Under the pieces are notes generated by a model. That model ran no database searches. It was not told the DNA's origin and saw only the letters and a program-made list of their open reading frames with translations. DNA of 34,843 nucleotides from NCBI GenBank assembly GCA_938023905.1, contig CALJCO010000010.1:1-34843 (forward strand), in the 5' to 3' direction. The DNA comes from an uncultured Collinsella sp. (lineage in GTDB: Bacteria > Actinomycetota > Coriobacteriia > Coriobacteriales > Coriobacteriaceae). The first letter of the stretch is position 1; each line of letters opens with the position of its first letter. Positions 22,689 through 30,780 of this stretch are shown here, one piece after another. Made by a program: the position numbers and the translations under genes.

Positions 22689-23393
22689 ATGGCAATCAAG
22701 GTGTTCGCTGACGGTGCAAACCTCGAGGGCATGCTCGACATGTACGAGAACGGCAACGTTCAGGGTTTCACGACCAACCCGTCCCTTATGAAGAAGGGCG
22801 GCGTGACGGATTACCGCGCGTTTGCCAAGGAGGTCCTGGCCCACATCACCGATGTGTCCGTCTCGTTTGAGGTCTTTGCCGACGACGTCGAGACCATGGA
22901 GGTCGAGGCCCGCGAGATCGCTACCTGGGCCGAGAACGTCTACGTCAAGATTCCGTGCGTGACTACCAAGGGCGAGTCCACCGCCGAGCTGGTGCGCAAG
23001 CTTTCGGCCGATGGCATCAAGGTCAACGTCACCACCATCTTTACGCCTACGCAGGTCGACGAGATGGTCGAGGCCGTTGATGCCGAGACGCCGTCCATCA
23101 TCTCGCTCTTTGCCGGCCGTATCGCTGACACCGGCGTCGATCCCATTCCGTTTATGACGGAGTCGGTGAAGAAGGCCGCCGCCAAGCCCAACTGCGAGGT
23201 CCTGTGGGCGTCCACGCGTGAGCTTATCAATATTTACCAGGCGGAAGGATGCGGTTGCCAGATCATCACGGTGCCCAACAGCATCCTGGCCAAGCGTAAG
23301 AACATCGGCCGTGACCCGTACGAGGTCTCGCTCGATACCGTGCGCGGTTTTGCCAAGGATATCGCCTCGCTCGGTTTCCATATCCTGCCGTAA
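22689..23393 (+). CDS. Transaldolase-family protein (transaldolase/fructose-6-phosphate aldolase)
   Basis: The 234-residue product matches the short TAL/FSA family: FADGANLEGM at the N-terminus, GFTTNPSLMKKGG (about 28-40), the Schiff-base lysine in VYVKIPCV (K about 88), NVTTIFT (about 115-121) and SLFAGRIADTG (about 138-148). It transfers a dihydroxyacetone unit between sugar phosphates or cleaves fructose 6-phosphate. This size class includes both activities and the sequence does not decide between them. ATG 22689 is chosen over 22665 because the conserved start is at MAIKVFADG and AAAGGA lies upstream. The 193-bp upstream gap holds a small AAACAC-TGAG-GTGTTT palindrome (22568-22583) that could be an operator. 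Confidence 0.9.
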   Translation: MAIKVFADGANLEGMLDMYENGNVQGFTTNPSLMKKGGVTDYRAFAKEVLAHITDVSVSFEVFADDVETMEVEAREIATWAENVYVKIPCVTTKGESTAELVRKLSADGIKVNVTTIFTPTQVDEMVEAVDAETPSIISLFAGRIADTGVDPIPFMTESVKKAAAKPNCEVLWASTRELINIYQAEGCGCQIITVPNSILAKRKNIGRDPYEVSLDTVRGFAKDIASLGFHILP

Positions 23394-23423
23394 CGCGAAC
23401 GCTGGCTACATCGCGGGTTGTTC

Positions 23424-23495
23424 GCCCCGGCCTTTCCTTTCCCTATCGCTCACGCGCTTCGCGAGGGTCGCGCTAGGCAAAGGAAAGGCCGGGGC
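23424..23495. repeat. 17-bp perfect inverted repeat flanked by 19-bp direct repeats
   Basis: GCCCCGGCCTTTCCTTT (23424-23440) is exactly complementary to 23479-23495, with a 38-base loop. The end of the transaldolase gene (GG.TTCCATATCCTGCCGT at 23373-23391) recurs at 23529-23547 with one difference, on the other side of the inverted repeat. This looks like a duplicated target around an inserted element. Confidence 0.65.
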
Positions 23496-23551
23496 TGCCG
23501 ACACGAACTTGCCGGTAGGTTGGTGATAGGCTTCCATATCCTGCCGTGGAC

Positions 23552-23763
23552 AAAGGTACCCCCGCCTGCGCCGTGCAAAATTGAGAGTATTCAGCAAGGT
23601 AAAGGCTTTTACCAGCTGGGTGAAGCATGGAACAGCCCCCGTTTTGGCTCTGATGACGCTAAAACGGGGGCTGTTTCTTGCTTTTTCGTCTCTGAGGGGC
23701 ATCCGGAACGGTGGAATTTGCAGAATACTCGCGATTTTGCACGTCGCGAGAGGGGGGACCCTT
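23552..23763. repeat. Intergenic repeat R5, copy 2, with inverted ends
   Basis: The left end (GGTACCCCCGCCTGCGCCGT.. from 23555, then GAGTATTCAGCAA) and the inverted right end (TTGCAGAATACTCGCGATTT.. to GGGGGGACC at 23760) form long imperfect terminal inverted repeats of about 43 bp. The right end read on the minus strand matches copy 1 at 81-109 at 25 of 30 positions. A terminator hairpin lies inside. Confidence 0.65.
23631..23675. terminator. Terminator between convergent transaldolase and tex genes
   Basis: AACAGCCCCCGTTTT (23631-23645) pairs with AAAACGGGGGCTGTT (23661-23675), a 15-bp stem with a 15-base loop. TTTCTTGCTTTTT follows on the plus strand. It lies within repeat R5 copy 2. Confidence 0.7.
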
Positions 23764-23773
23764 GCTTGGCGGT

Positions 23774-25921
23774 TTACTTCCCCTGCACCATGGTGAGGGA
23801 GATCTTCTTGCGGTCGCGATCGACCTTTTCAACCCACACCTTGACCGTGTCACCGACGCGTACCACGTCGCTGGGGTGCTTGACGAAGCGGTTGGCCAGC
23901 TTGGAGATGTGCACGAGGCCGTCCTGGTGCACGCCCACGTCGACGAAGGCGCCAAAGTCGACGACGTTGCGCACCGTGCCCTTGAGTTCCATGCCGGGCT
24001 CCAGGTCGTCGATCGAAAGCGCCGAGCGGCTAAAGACTACCTCGGGCGCGTCGTCGCGCGGGTCGCGACCGGGCTTTTTGAGCTCGTTGACGATGTCGAT
24101 GAGTGTGAGGGTGCCGCAGTCCAGGTCGCTTGCCAGCGCCGAGATGCTGCCCAGGCGGCGCTCGATGTCGGGCACGCCGCCGCGGCTGAGCTCGCTTGCC
24201 GCAACGCCGCCACGCTCCAGGACGGCCGTGGCCACCTCGTAGCTTTCGGGGTGGACGCTTGTCGCGTCGAGCGGGTTTTTGCCGCCGCTGATGCGCAGGA
24301 AGCCCGCGGCGTTGAGATATGCCTTGGGTCCCAGCTTGGGGACCTTCTTAAGCTGACGGCGATCGGTAAAGGCGCCGTTTTCCTCGCGGTATGCCACGAT
24401 GTTCTTGGCCACGCTCGGCGTAATGCCCGATACGTATCCCAGCAGGCTTGCGCTTGCGGTGTTGACGTCGACGCCCACGCGGTTAACGACGTCCTCCACC
24501 ACGTGGCCCAGGGTGCGTGAAAGCTCGGCCTGGTCAAGGTCGTGCTGGTACTGGCCAACGCCGATGGACTGGGGCGGAATCTTGACGAGCTCTGCCAGCG
24601 GGTCTTGCAGGCGGCGGCCCAGGCTCATGGCGCCACGTACGGTGACGTCCAGGTCGGGATATTCCTGGCTGGCGAGCTCGGAGGCGGAGTACACCGACGC
24701 GCCCGCCTCGTTGACGATGGTGTAGCGAAGGCTGGGCGCCTGCTCGGCAATAAACTCCGAGACGACTTCCTCGGTCTCGCGGCTGGCGGTGCCGTTGCCG
24801 ATGACGATGGTGTTGACGCTGTCCTTCTTGACGAGGCGGGCGAGCTCGCGCTTGGTGCCGGCGACGTCGTGGCGCGGCTTGGTGGGGTAGACCACGCCGT
24901 GGTCGAGTAGCTTGCCGGTCTCGTCCATGACGGCGACCTTGCAGCCGGTACGGTAGCCCGGATCGAGCGCGAGCACGCGGGCGCCGCGTACGGGGCGTGC
25001 CGAGAGCAGGCCTTCGAGATTCTTGGCAAAGACGTTGATGGCCTCGGTCTGGGCGCGAACGGTGAGTTTGGCGCGGGCCTCGCGCTCCAGCGAGGGGGCC
25101 ATGAGGCGCTTGTAACCGTCAGCGATGGCGGCATTAAAGACGGGAGCAAACACGCCCTGGCGACGGGGCCAGCGGCTGCCGAGGCGTGCCGTAGCGGCAG
25201 CGCCGTCGACGTTCACGCGCACGCGGAGCTTGCCCTCACGCTCACCGCGGTCGATAGCCAGCACACGGTGGTTGGGGATGCGACGCAGCGGCTCATCATA
25301 GCTGTAGTACGGCTCGTAGGGGGTCTTCTCGGCGGGGTCGGTGGCCTCGACGACGATGTCGGCGGTGTTTTGCGTAAAGGCGCGCAGGTCGGCGACGTTC
25401 TCGGGGTCCTCGGCCACCGTCTCGGCCACGATGTCCGCCGCGCCGGCGAGCGCCTTTTCGGGCGTGTCGAAGCCGGCCTCCTCGTTGACGTATGCCGCGG
25501 CGGCGTCGAGCGCGCTGCCCTTGGCCGAGGCCTGCATGATGATCATGTTGGCGAGCGGCTCCAGGCCGGCCTCGCGGGCCTTCTGCGCGCGGGTCATGCG
25601 CTTTTTGCGGTAGGGCTTGTAGAGGTCCTCGACACGCTGGAGCTGTGTGGCCTCGCGAATCTGTTGCTCGAGTTCGGGCGTGAGTTTGCCCTGGGCGCCG
25701 ATGAGCAGAATGACGTCCTCTTTGCGCTGCTCAAGATTACGCAGGTAGGACAGGCGCTCGTCGAGCGCGCGCAGGGCGACATCGTCCATGCCGCCCGTGG
25801 CTTCCTTGCGGTAGCGCGAGATAAAGGGAATGGTGTTTCCCTCGTCGATGAGCTTGACGGCCGCCTCGACGTTGGCGGCCTTAAGGTTGAGCTCGCGCGC
25901 GAGCTGGGCGATAAGATCCAT
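23774..25921 (-). CDS. tex: Tex family transcription accessory/RNA-binding protein
   Basis: The 715-residue product follows the Tex layout: an N-terminal helical region beginning MDLIAQLARELNLKAANVEAAVKLIDEGNTIPFISRYRKEATGGMDD, and a YqgF/RNase H-like domain with VLALDPGYRTGCKVAVMD near residue 320. Then come helix-hairpin-helix repeats (VGVDVNTASASLLGYVSGITPSVAKNIVAYREENGAF) and a C-terminal S1 domain (GTVRNVVDFGAFVDVGVHQDGLVHIS). Tex proteins bind nucleic acid and influence transcription and RNA turnover in the cytoplasm. ATG 25921 has AAGGAG upstream; the frame runs to 25975 without a better site. It is convergent with the transaldolase gene. Confidence 0.95.
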   Translation of the reverse strand: MDLIAQLARELNLKAANVEAAVKLIDEGNTIPFISRYRKEATGGMDDVALRALDERLSYLRNLEQRKEDVILLIGAQGKLTPELEQQIREATQLQRVEDLYKPYRKKRMTRAQKAREAGLEPLANMIIMQASAKGSALDAAAAYVNEEAGFDTPEKALAGAADIVAETVAEDPENVADLRAFTQNTADIVVEATDPAEKTPYEPYYSYDEPLRRIPNHRVLAIDRGEREGKLRVRVNVDGAAATARLGSRWPRRQGVFAPVFNAAIADGYKRLMAPSLEREARAKLTVRAQTEAINVFAKNLEGLLSARPVRGARVLALDPGYRTGCKVAVMDETGKLLDHGVVYPTKPRHDVAGTKRELARLVKKDSVNTIVIGNGTASRETEEVVSEFIAEQAPSLRYTIVNEAGASVYSASELASQEYPDLDVTVRGAMSLGRRLQDPLAELVKIPPQSIGVGQYQHDLDQAELSRTLGHVVEDVVNRVGVDVNTASASLLGYVSGITPSVAKNIVAYREENGAFTDRRQLKKVPKLGPKAYLNAAGFLRISGGKNPLDATSVHPESYEVATAVLERGGVAASELSRGGVPDIERRLGSISALASDLDCGTLTLIDIVNELKKPGRDPRDDAPEVVFSRSALSIDDLEPGMELKGTVRNVVDFGAFVDVGVHQDGLVHISKLANRFVKHPSDVVRVGDTVKVWVEKVDRDRKKISLTMVQGK

Positions 25922-26012
25922 GGGACTCCTTGCGTTTGAGGTGCGTTTGCAGCACAGAGCTACCAAGGATACCACCTGCCACTTCGCTCAAAAAAGACTG
26001 TTTTGGCGCGGA

Positions 26013-26173
26013 ACCACGAAAGCGGCCTATCTACTACGTTTGAACCGTGTGGGTCGACCATCCCCCGGTTTTCCGAAAATGCGCAAGCCGTTTACCTGCG
26101 GTTTTTATTTCGCGAAATTCGGTATGGATGAGGGTGATTGGTTAAACGTAGTAGATAGGCACATTTCGTGGCG
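26013..26173 (-). repeat. Dispersed repeat R2, copy 2, long inverted ends
   Basis: The left end CCACGAAAGCGGCCTATCTA..CTACGTTTGAACC (26013-26045) and the right end (GGTTAAACGTAGTAGATAGG..CATTTCGTGG, 26140-26171) are inverted copies. Read on the minus strand, the whole element aligns with copy 1 (3803-3966), including AAAACCGCAGGTA, CGGAAAA and ATGGTCGACCC. The arms could extrude as a long hairpin. A diverged fragment related to R3 (GTCCCCCGTCCCAGAAAAA, about 26199-26217) lies next to it, as R3 does next to copy 1. Confidence 0.75.
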
Positions 26174-26237
26174 AACGAATCAAGCTAAGGTGCAAAAAGT
26201 CCCCCGTCCCAGAAAAATCATTGGCAACGTAGCAAAA

Positions 26238-26269
26238 TGCCCCGCGGGCAGGAGGCTGCTCGCGGGGCA
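26238..26269 (-). terminator. Terminator of the oxidoreductase/MFS/SDR cluster
   Basis: TGCCCCGCGGGCAG (26238-26251) pairs with CTGCTCGCGGGGCA (26256-26269) with one G-T pair. Read leftwards it is followed by TTTTGC. It lies about 70 bases after the Gfo/Idh/MocA stop codon. Confidence 0.75.
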
Positions 26270-26341
26270 AAGAAGAGGGGCTTATTTGTGGCGGACCGAG
26301 GGGCCCGGCATGGGGTTTCTGCCGCGGCCTGTCCTAAGGTG

Positions 26342-27382
26342 CTACAGCTCGACGAGCTGGCCGGTCTCGGCGGCCTCCTTGATGGCGTTGAGAAGCGTGA
26401 GCGTCTTGACGTTATCGGCGGGGGTCACGACGGGCTCGACCTCACGGCGGACAACCTTCACAAAGTGCTTGAGCTGCATCTTGTGCGGCAGCACCGGGTC
26501 CACGGCCGGAATCTCCATCTGCAGCGGCTTGTGCCAGTTGGAGGCGCCGTCGTAGGAGAACTGGTGCAGGCGGGGCAGCGAAAGGGCGCCCAAGGTTCCG
26601 CCGATAAAGTAGGCGTCGGCGTCGAAGGGACGGTACTGCGGGTCCTCGCGAGCGGTGGCCTCCCAATTCCAGGGGCTGGCGGTGGCATCGGAAATGGTCA
26701 TGCTCGCGAGCGCGCCGTCGGCAAAGCGGACGTTGACCACGGCGGAGTCCTCGGTCTCAAAACCGCGGGCGGCGCTGGACTGCATGCCCTGGACGGCGAC
26801 GGGCTCGCCCAGCAGGTAGCGGAGCAGGTCGACGTCGTGCACCAGGTTGACCAGGATCGGGCCGGCACCCTTCTTGCGGCGCCACTCGACATCGAAGTAC
26901 TCGTCGTTCTTATAGATCATGTAGTGGAAACTCGACACGGTGAGCTTGCCCAACTCGCCGGACTCGATGATCTCCTTGGCCTTGTTCACAAACGGGTTGT
27001 GGCGACGGTGCTGACCCACGAGCACGGGCACGCCGGCGGTCTCGGCCTCGGCGGCGAAGGCCTGGGCATCCTCGAGATCGTTGGAGATTGGCTTTTCGAC
27101 CAGCGGCACGATGTTGCGCTTGATGGCCTCGCGGGCAACGCCCAGGTGCAGGTCGTTGGGGGTGGCGATGATGACGGCCTCGGGCTTGACCTCGTCCATC
27201 ATCTGGGCGGGATCGGTAAAGAACGGCACGCCGGCGGCCTCGGCCGTGGCGCGGGCGCCCTCAAAGGCGTCGGCGATGGCGACGAGTTCGGCCTCGGGCT
27301 CCTCGGTGACAAAGCGGATGTGGTTGCGGCCCATGGCGCCGGCGCCGATAACGGCAATGCGGGCGGGGTTGAGCTCAGACAT
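26342..27382 (-). CDS. Gfo/Idh/MocA family oxidoreductase
   Basis: The 346-residue protein has an N-terminal NAD(P)-binding Rossmann fold with GAGAMGRNH (residues about 13-21), then the family's EKPISND motif (about 97-103; the lysine is catalytic). The C-terminal alpha/beta domain carries GGGPILVNLVHDVDLLRYL-like sequence, here GAGPILVNLVHDVDLLRYLLG, whose histidine is conserved. Family members oxidise or reduce a hydroxyl of sugars, inositols or related compounds. AAGGAG precedes the ATG by 5 bases. It is the last gene of a leftward cluster with an MFS carrier and an SDR dehydrogenase, divergent from a LysR regulator. This suggests two-step oxidation of an imported polyol or sugar acid, but the substrate is not determinable. 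Confidence 0.92.
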   Translation of the reverse strand: MSELNPARIAVIGAGAMGRNHIRFVTEEPEAELVAIADAFEGARATAEAAGVPFFTDPAQMMDEVKPEAVIIATPNDLHLGVAREAIKRNIVPLVEKPISNDLEDAQAFAAEAETAGVPVLVGQHRRHNPFVNKAKEIIESGELGKLTVSSFHYMIYKNDEYFDVEWRRKKGAGPILVNLVHDVDLLRYLLGEPVAVQGMQSSAARGFETEDSAVVNVRFADGALASMTISDATASPWNWEATAREDPQYRPFDADAYFIGGTLGALSLPRLHQFSYDGASNWHKPLQMEIPAVDPVLPHKMQLKHFVKVVRREVEPVVTPADNVKTLTLLNAIKEAAETGQLVEL

Positions 27383-27410
27383 TTCGACTCCTTAATGCTG
27401 GTGGCTTGGA

Positions 27411-27441
27411 ATGTGACAAAGGGACAGCCCCTTTGTCACAT
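27411..27441. repeat. Palindromic repeat R4, copy 2
   Basis: ATGTGACAAAGGG (27411-27423) pairs with CCCTTTGTCACAT (27429-27441) around ACAGC. It closely resembles 14035-14065. It lies between the MFS and oxidoreductase genes and lacks a T-run. It may protect or process the transcript rather than end it. Confidence 0.6.
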
Positions 27442-27449
27442 CGGTATAA

Positions 27450-28706
27450 CTAGGCGGACTTCTTCTTGCTGTCGGAGACCATCATGTAGACGGTGAGTAC
27501 GACGGCGATGGCGGCAATCACGATGGCGCCGTAGAAGGACTGCTGGTAGGCGGCGCTGCCGGCCTCGGCGTGATACAGCACAGCGGTGATGGGCTGGCTG
27601 ATCCAGGTGGAAGCGGCATAGCCCAAGAACATGATGCCGTAGTTGACGCCGATGTTGCTGGTACCAAAGGCGCCACCGGTGAGCGGCGGGTAGATGACGA
27701 GCAGGGCGCCAAAGCTAAAGCCGAGCAGGGCGAGCGCAACAAAGAACATGCTCTGCGTAAAGCTCATCGACATGATGACGAGCGCGACGATGGTGACGAC
27801 AAGGCTGATGAGCAGCGACTTGTAGGCGCCGAGCTTGTCGATGATCTGGCCGAAGGACAGGCGGCCGACCAGGTTGGCGCAGGTGTTGACGGAGACGACC
27901 ACGCCGCCGAGGGCGACGGCCGCAGCGCTCGTGGGGTCGGCGAAGAGCTGGACGGCGGCGATGGAGGCAACCTTGCCCACGAGCAGGGTGCCCGCGGTGG
28001 CGGCAAAGGCGAAGGTGACGATGAGGACCCAGAAGCGCGGGGTCTTGACCATCTCGCCCGGGGTGAGGTCGCCGAAGGTGCCGGCGTGCGCGCCGCCCTT
28101 GGGGGCCTCGAAGCCCTCGGGCAGCCAACCGGCCTCGGGGGCCTTCAGGAACAGGGCGGAGGCGGCGATCATCACAAAGAAGATGACGCCGAGTGCCTTA
28201 AGGGCGCCAAAGATGCCCAGGCTCGGGATGAGCAGCGAGGCGAGCACCGGGGACAGCACGGCGGGACCGGCGGTCGAAGCGGCCAGGGTGATGCCGGAGG
28301 CGAGGCCCTTCTTGTCGATGAACCACTTTTGGCCGGTGGTGAGTGCCGGGTTGTAGCCCAGGCCGTTGCCGATGGCGGCGACGAGCGAGAACCACAGGTA
28401 GAACTGCCACGGCTCGGTGACGGTGCCGGACATGAACCAGCCCACGCCGTAGCACACGGCGGCAGCGATCACGACGTTGCGCGGGCCGATCTTATCGGAG
28501 ATGCGGCCGGCGAAGATGCCCGTCACGGCCATGATGGTCTGAAAGACCGGGAAGGCCCAGGTAAGAGCGCTGGACCACTCGGGATAGACGGCGAGCAGGT
28601 TCTTGCTCACAACGGAATACAGCGCGATGGAGCTGATGAAGAACATGGTGACGCACGCGGCGGAAAGCACGACGGCGCGACCCTTGTTGGAGTTGGTGGA
28701 AGCCAT
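27450..28706 (-). CDS. MFS transporter, oxalate/formate-antiporter-like
   Basis: The 418-residue protein has 12 predicted membrane helices. Features of the OFA-type MFS carriers are visible: GRISDKIGPRNVV after helix 2 (residues about 68-80), GNGLGYNPALTTGQKWFIDKKGLASGIT (about 112-139) and MVKTPRFWVLIVTF at the start of the second half. The central loop (about 195-225) is short. These carriers move small mono- or dicarboxylates and related anions. Its place between SDR and Gfo/Idh/MocA dehydrogenases suggests it imports their substrate or exports their product. The ribosome site (AAAGAG) is weaker than its neighbours'. A hairpin (28729-28758) sits in the gap after the SDR gene. Confidence 0.9.
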   Translation of the reverse strand: MASTNSNKGRAVVLSAACVTMFFISSIALYSVVSKNLLAVYPEWSSALTWAFPVFQTIMAVTGIFAGRISDKIGPRNVVIAAAVCYGVGWFMSGTVTEPWQFYLWFSLVAAIGNGLGYNPALTTGQKWFIDKKGLASGITLAASTAGPAVLSPVLASLLIPSLGIFGALKALGVIFFVMIAASALFLKAPEAGWLPEGFEAPKGGAHAGTFGDLTPGEMVKTPRFWVLIVTFAFAATAGTLLVGKVASIAAVQLFADPTSAAAVALGGVVVSVNTCANLVGRLSFGQIIDKLGAYKSLLISLVVTIVALVIMSMSFTQSMFFVALALLGFSFGALLVIYPPLTGGAFGTSNIGVNYGIMFLGYAASTWISQPITAVLYHAEAGSAAYQQSFYGAIVIAAIAVVLTVYMMVSDSKKKSA

Positions 28707-28728
28707 TGGACTCTTTCTAATCGATGCG

Positions 28729-28758
28729 GGGAGGAGCGGGCGTCACCGCGAGCCTCCC
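28729..28758. other. Intergenic hairpin between SDR and MFS genes
   Basis: GGGAGG (28729-28734) and inner GCGG pair with CCGC and CCTCCC (28753-28758). There is no T-run. It may affect relative expression or mRNA stability in the SDR-MFS transcript. Confidence 0.4.
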
Positions 28759-28770
28759 TGTTGGGCTGGC

Positions 28771-29652
28771 TTACTGGTCAGTCGGCTTTGCGACGCCGGA
28801 CTCATCGGACCAAAGCTCGACACCCTTGTTCTTGAGGTAGTTGTCGGCAAAGGCTCGGCGACCGCCGGGCTTGGCGGTGAGGTCGCCCATCATATTGGAG
28901 AAGCCGCCATCGACCTTGATGGCGTCGCCGGTGGTAAAGTCCGAGCGCTTGGACGCCAGGAACATGACGGCGTTGGCGATATCGCTGACCTCGCCGATGC
29001 GGCGCGTGGCGATGAGGCGGCTGCGGCTCTTCTCGACCTCGGGGTCGGCGTAAAAGCTCGCCGACATGGGGGTCTTGACAAAGCAGGGCTCGACGCAGTT
29101 GGAGCGCACGCCGTAAGGGCCCCACTCGGCGGCGAGCATCTTGGACATCATGTTGACGCCCGCCTTGGTGGAGCTGTACACGCCCGAGAACGTCTCGGGG
29201 GAGTGGCTAGCGACGGTCGAGATGTGCACCAGGCGGCCCTGGCCGGCCTTGATCATCTCGCGACCAAAGCGCTGCGAGGTGATGAAGTAGCCGGTGAGGT
29301 TGACGTTGAGCACCTGCTCCCAGTCGCTCAGCGGCAGGTCCTCCATGGCGGCGAAGCGCAGGATGCCGGCGGTGTTGACGAGAACGTCGACGCGGCCGAA
29401 CTCGGCGATGGTGGCGTCGACGGCGGCCTGAACCTCGGCCTCGTCGGTGGCGTTCATCTTGTAGCCCTCGGCGTGGATGCCAAACTCGGCGGCGAGGTCG
29501 GCGGCTGCGGCCTTGACCTTCTCCTCGTCCAGGTCGAGCAGGACGACATTGGCGCCGTTGCGGGCGAACTCGCGGCAAATCTCGGCGCCCATACCGCCGA
29601 GCGCGCCAGTCACGGCGCAGACATCGCCCTCGAGCTTAAGCCAATTGCTCAT
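28771..29652 (-). CDS. SDR family oxidoreductase
   Basis: The 293-residue product is a classical short-chain dehydrogenase: cofactor loop TGALGGMG (residues about 15-22), D41-L-D-E (LLDLDEEK) favouring NAD(H), NTAG (about 92-95), catalytic serine in ISTVAS and YSSTK (about 160-164), then PCFVKTPM. A C-terminal tail of about 30 residues (AFADNYLKNKGVELWSDESGVAKPTDQ) goes beyond the standard 250-residue core. It is the first gene of the leftward cluster and divergent from the LysR gene. AGGGAAG precedes the ATG. Many such enzymes act on sugar acids, polyols or steroids; no choice is possible here. Confidence 0.92.
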   Translation of the reverse strand: MSNWLKLEGDVCAVTGALGGMGAEICREFARNGANVVLLDLDEEKVKAAAADLAAEFGIHAEGYKMNATDEAEVQAAVDATIAEFGRVDVLVNTAGILRFAAMEDLPLSDWEQVLNVNLTGYFITSQRFGREMIKAGQGRLVHISTVASHSPETFSGVYSSTKAGVNMMSKMLAAEWGPYGVRSNCVEPCFVKTPMSASFYADPEVEKSRSRLIATRRIGEVSDIANAVMFLASKRSDFTTGDAIKVDGGFSNMMGDLTAKPGGRRAFADNYLKNKGVELWSDESGVAKPTDQ

Positions 29653-29678
29653 AGGAACTTCCCTTCTTGTGCCTCCCT

Positions 29679-29706
29679 GTGGGTCGCTCCCATTAACCGA
29701 CCCACG
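29679..29706. promoter_or_regulatory. Leader hairpin of the SDR cluster
   Basis: GTGGGTCG (29679-29686) pairs with CGACCCAC (29698-29705) in the predicted 5' leader. TACGAT, with TTCACC 17 bases upstream of it on the minus strand (about 29722-29750), is a candidate promoter for this cluster. No known riboswitch is recognised. Confidence 0.35.
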
Positions 29707-29772
29707 TGGTTTTCGCTGGTTATCGTATGCTTAGCGTTCGCGCAGGTGAATTGCATATTTGTTAGAATGGCG

Positions 29773-29787
29773 TTAACCGTAGGTTTA
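29773..29787. promoter_or_regulatory. Candidate LysR binding site
   Basis: TTAACCGTAGGTTTA is a T-N13-A-type interrupted palindrome (TAACC/GGTTTA) containing the T-N11-A pattern. It lies midway in the 233-bp gap between the divergent SDR and LysR genes. LysR regulators usually bind such a site. The assignment is by position and symmetry only. Confidence 0.35.
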
Positions 29788-29885
29788 CACTGTGCATTGA
29801 GGTTTGTTCGCAATTGAGCGTGTGACCTGCGAAAACGACCCCCTGCGGCGCTGTGGGCCCGCGCGTGCGAAAACGGGAGATTGAC

Positions 29886-30764
29886 GTGTACGATCGACGA
29901 CTTGACGCTATTTCGGCCGCCGCGGAGCTGGGAAGTTTCTCGCGTGCCGCGGCAAAGCTGCGCGTGTCGACCCCGGCGCTCGTCAAACAGGTGTCGGGGT
30001 TCGAGGCCGAGTTTGGCATCACGTTGTTCGAGCGCTCGCACTCGGGCGTCAAGGTGACGCCGGCGGGCGCGCTGTTGGTGGACGACGCGCGCTCGATTAT
30101 GCGCCAATCCGAGGATGCGTTGCGCCGCGCCCGGCGAGCGGCGGGCGATGGCGGTGCGGTGCGCCTGGGCGTATCGATGATGTGCCCGGGGCGCCACACG
30201 CTCGCGCTGTGGCCGCAGGTGCACGACATGGAGCCGCGCTTGCGTTTTGAGATTGTGCCGGTGGGGGACCTTTACGATGAGCGCGAGACCGTCATGCGAG
30301 GTCTGGGGCGCGAGGTGGATGTGGTGCAGTCGAGTTTTTCGACCCCGCGCTGGGGTGATGCCTGCCAAAAGCTCCGCATTGTCAACGTGCCGTTTTATAT
30401 CGACCTGCCGCGCACGAGCCCGCTGGCACGCAAGAACCGTATTTCGATCGCCGACTTGGAGGGTATGCGTCTGCGCGTACTGCGCCACGGCAACGACGCC
30501 ATGGACAGCCTGCGCATTGACCTTTTGGCCGACGGCGGCGTGGACGTGATCGACGTGGATAGCTTCGACTTTGCGCTCTTTAACGAAGCCGAGGAAAAGG
30601 GCGACGCGGTGCTCACCTGCGGCGCATGGTCGGGTGTGCACCCGGCCTTTGTGGGCGTGCCGTTCCTATGCGGCCGCGAGGTGCCGGTCTTCTTGCACTA
30701 CCCGCTCGAGCCCACCCTCCAAGTACAAAAATTCGTCAACGCCATGGCCCAACTCCTCAACTAG
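29886..30764 (+). CDS. LysR family transcriptional regulator
   Basis: The 292-residue protein has a LysR winged helix at residues 1-60 (LDAISAAAELGSFSRAAAKLRVSTPALVKQVSGFEAEFGITLFERSHSGVKVTPAG) and a co-inducer-binding domain from about 90. GTG 29886 is chosen because GGGAG lies 6 bases upstream and the protein then begins with the usual YDRRLDAI. GTG 29853 would add 11 residues. It is divergent from the SDR/MFS/oxidoreductase cluster, the standard arrangement for a LysR activator and its target. The effector is probably the substrate of that cluster. Repeat R3 copy 2 follows as terminator. Confidence 0.92.
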   Translation: MYDRRLDAISAAAELGSFSRAAAKLRVSTPALVKQVSGFEAEFGITLFERSHSGVKVTPAGALLVDDARSIMRQSEDALRRARRAAGDGGAVRLGVSMMCPGRHTLALWPQVHDMEPRLRFEIVPVGDLYDERETVMRGLGREVDVVQSSFSTPRWGDACQKLRIVNVPFYIDLPRTSPLARKNRISIADLEGMRLRVLRHGNDAMDSLRIDLLADGGVDVIDVDSFDFALFNEAEEKGDAVLTCGAWSGVHPAFVGVPFLCGREVPVFLHYPLEPTLQVQKFVNAMAQLLN

Positions 30765-30780
30765 CTCATTTGGCGCGGGT

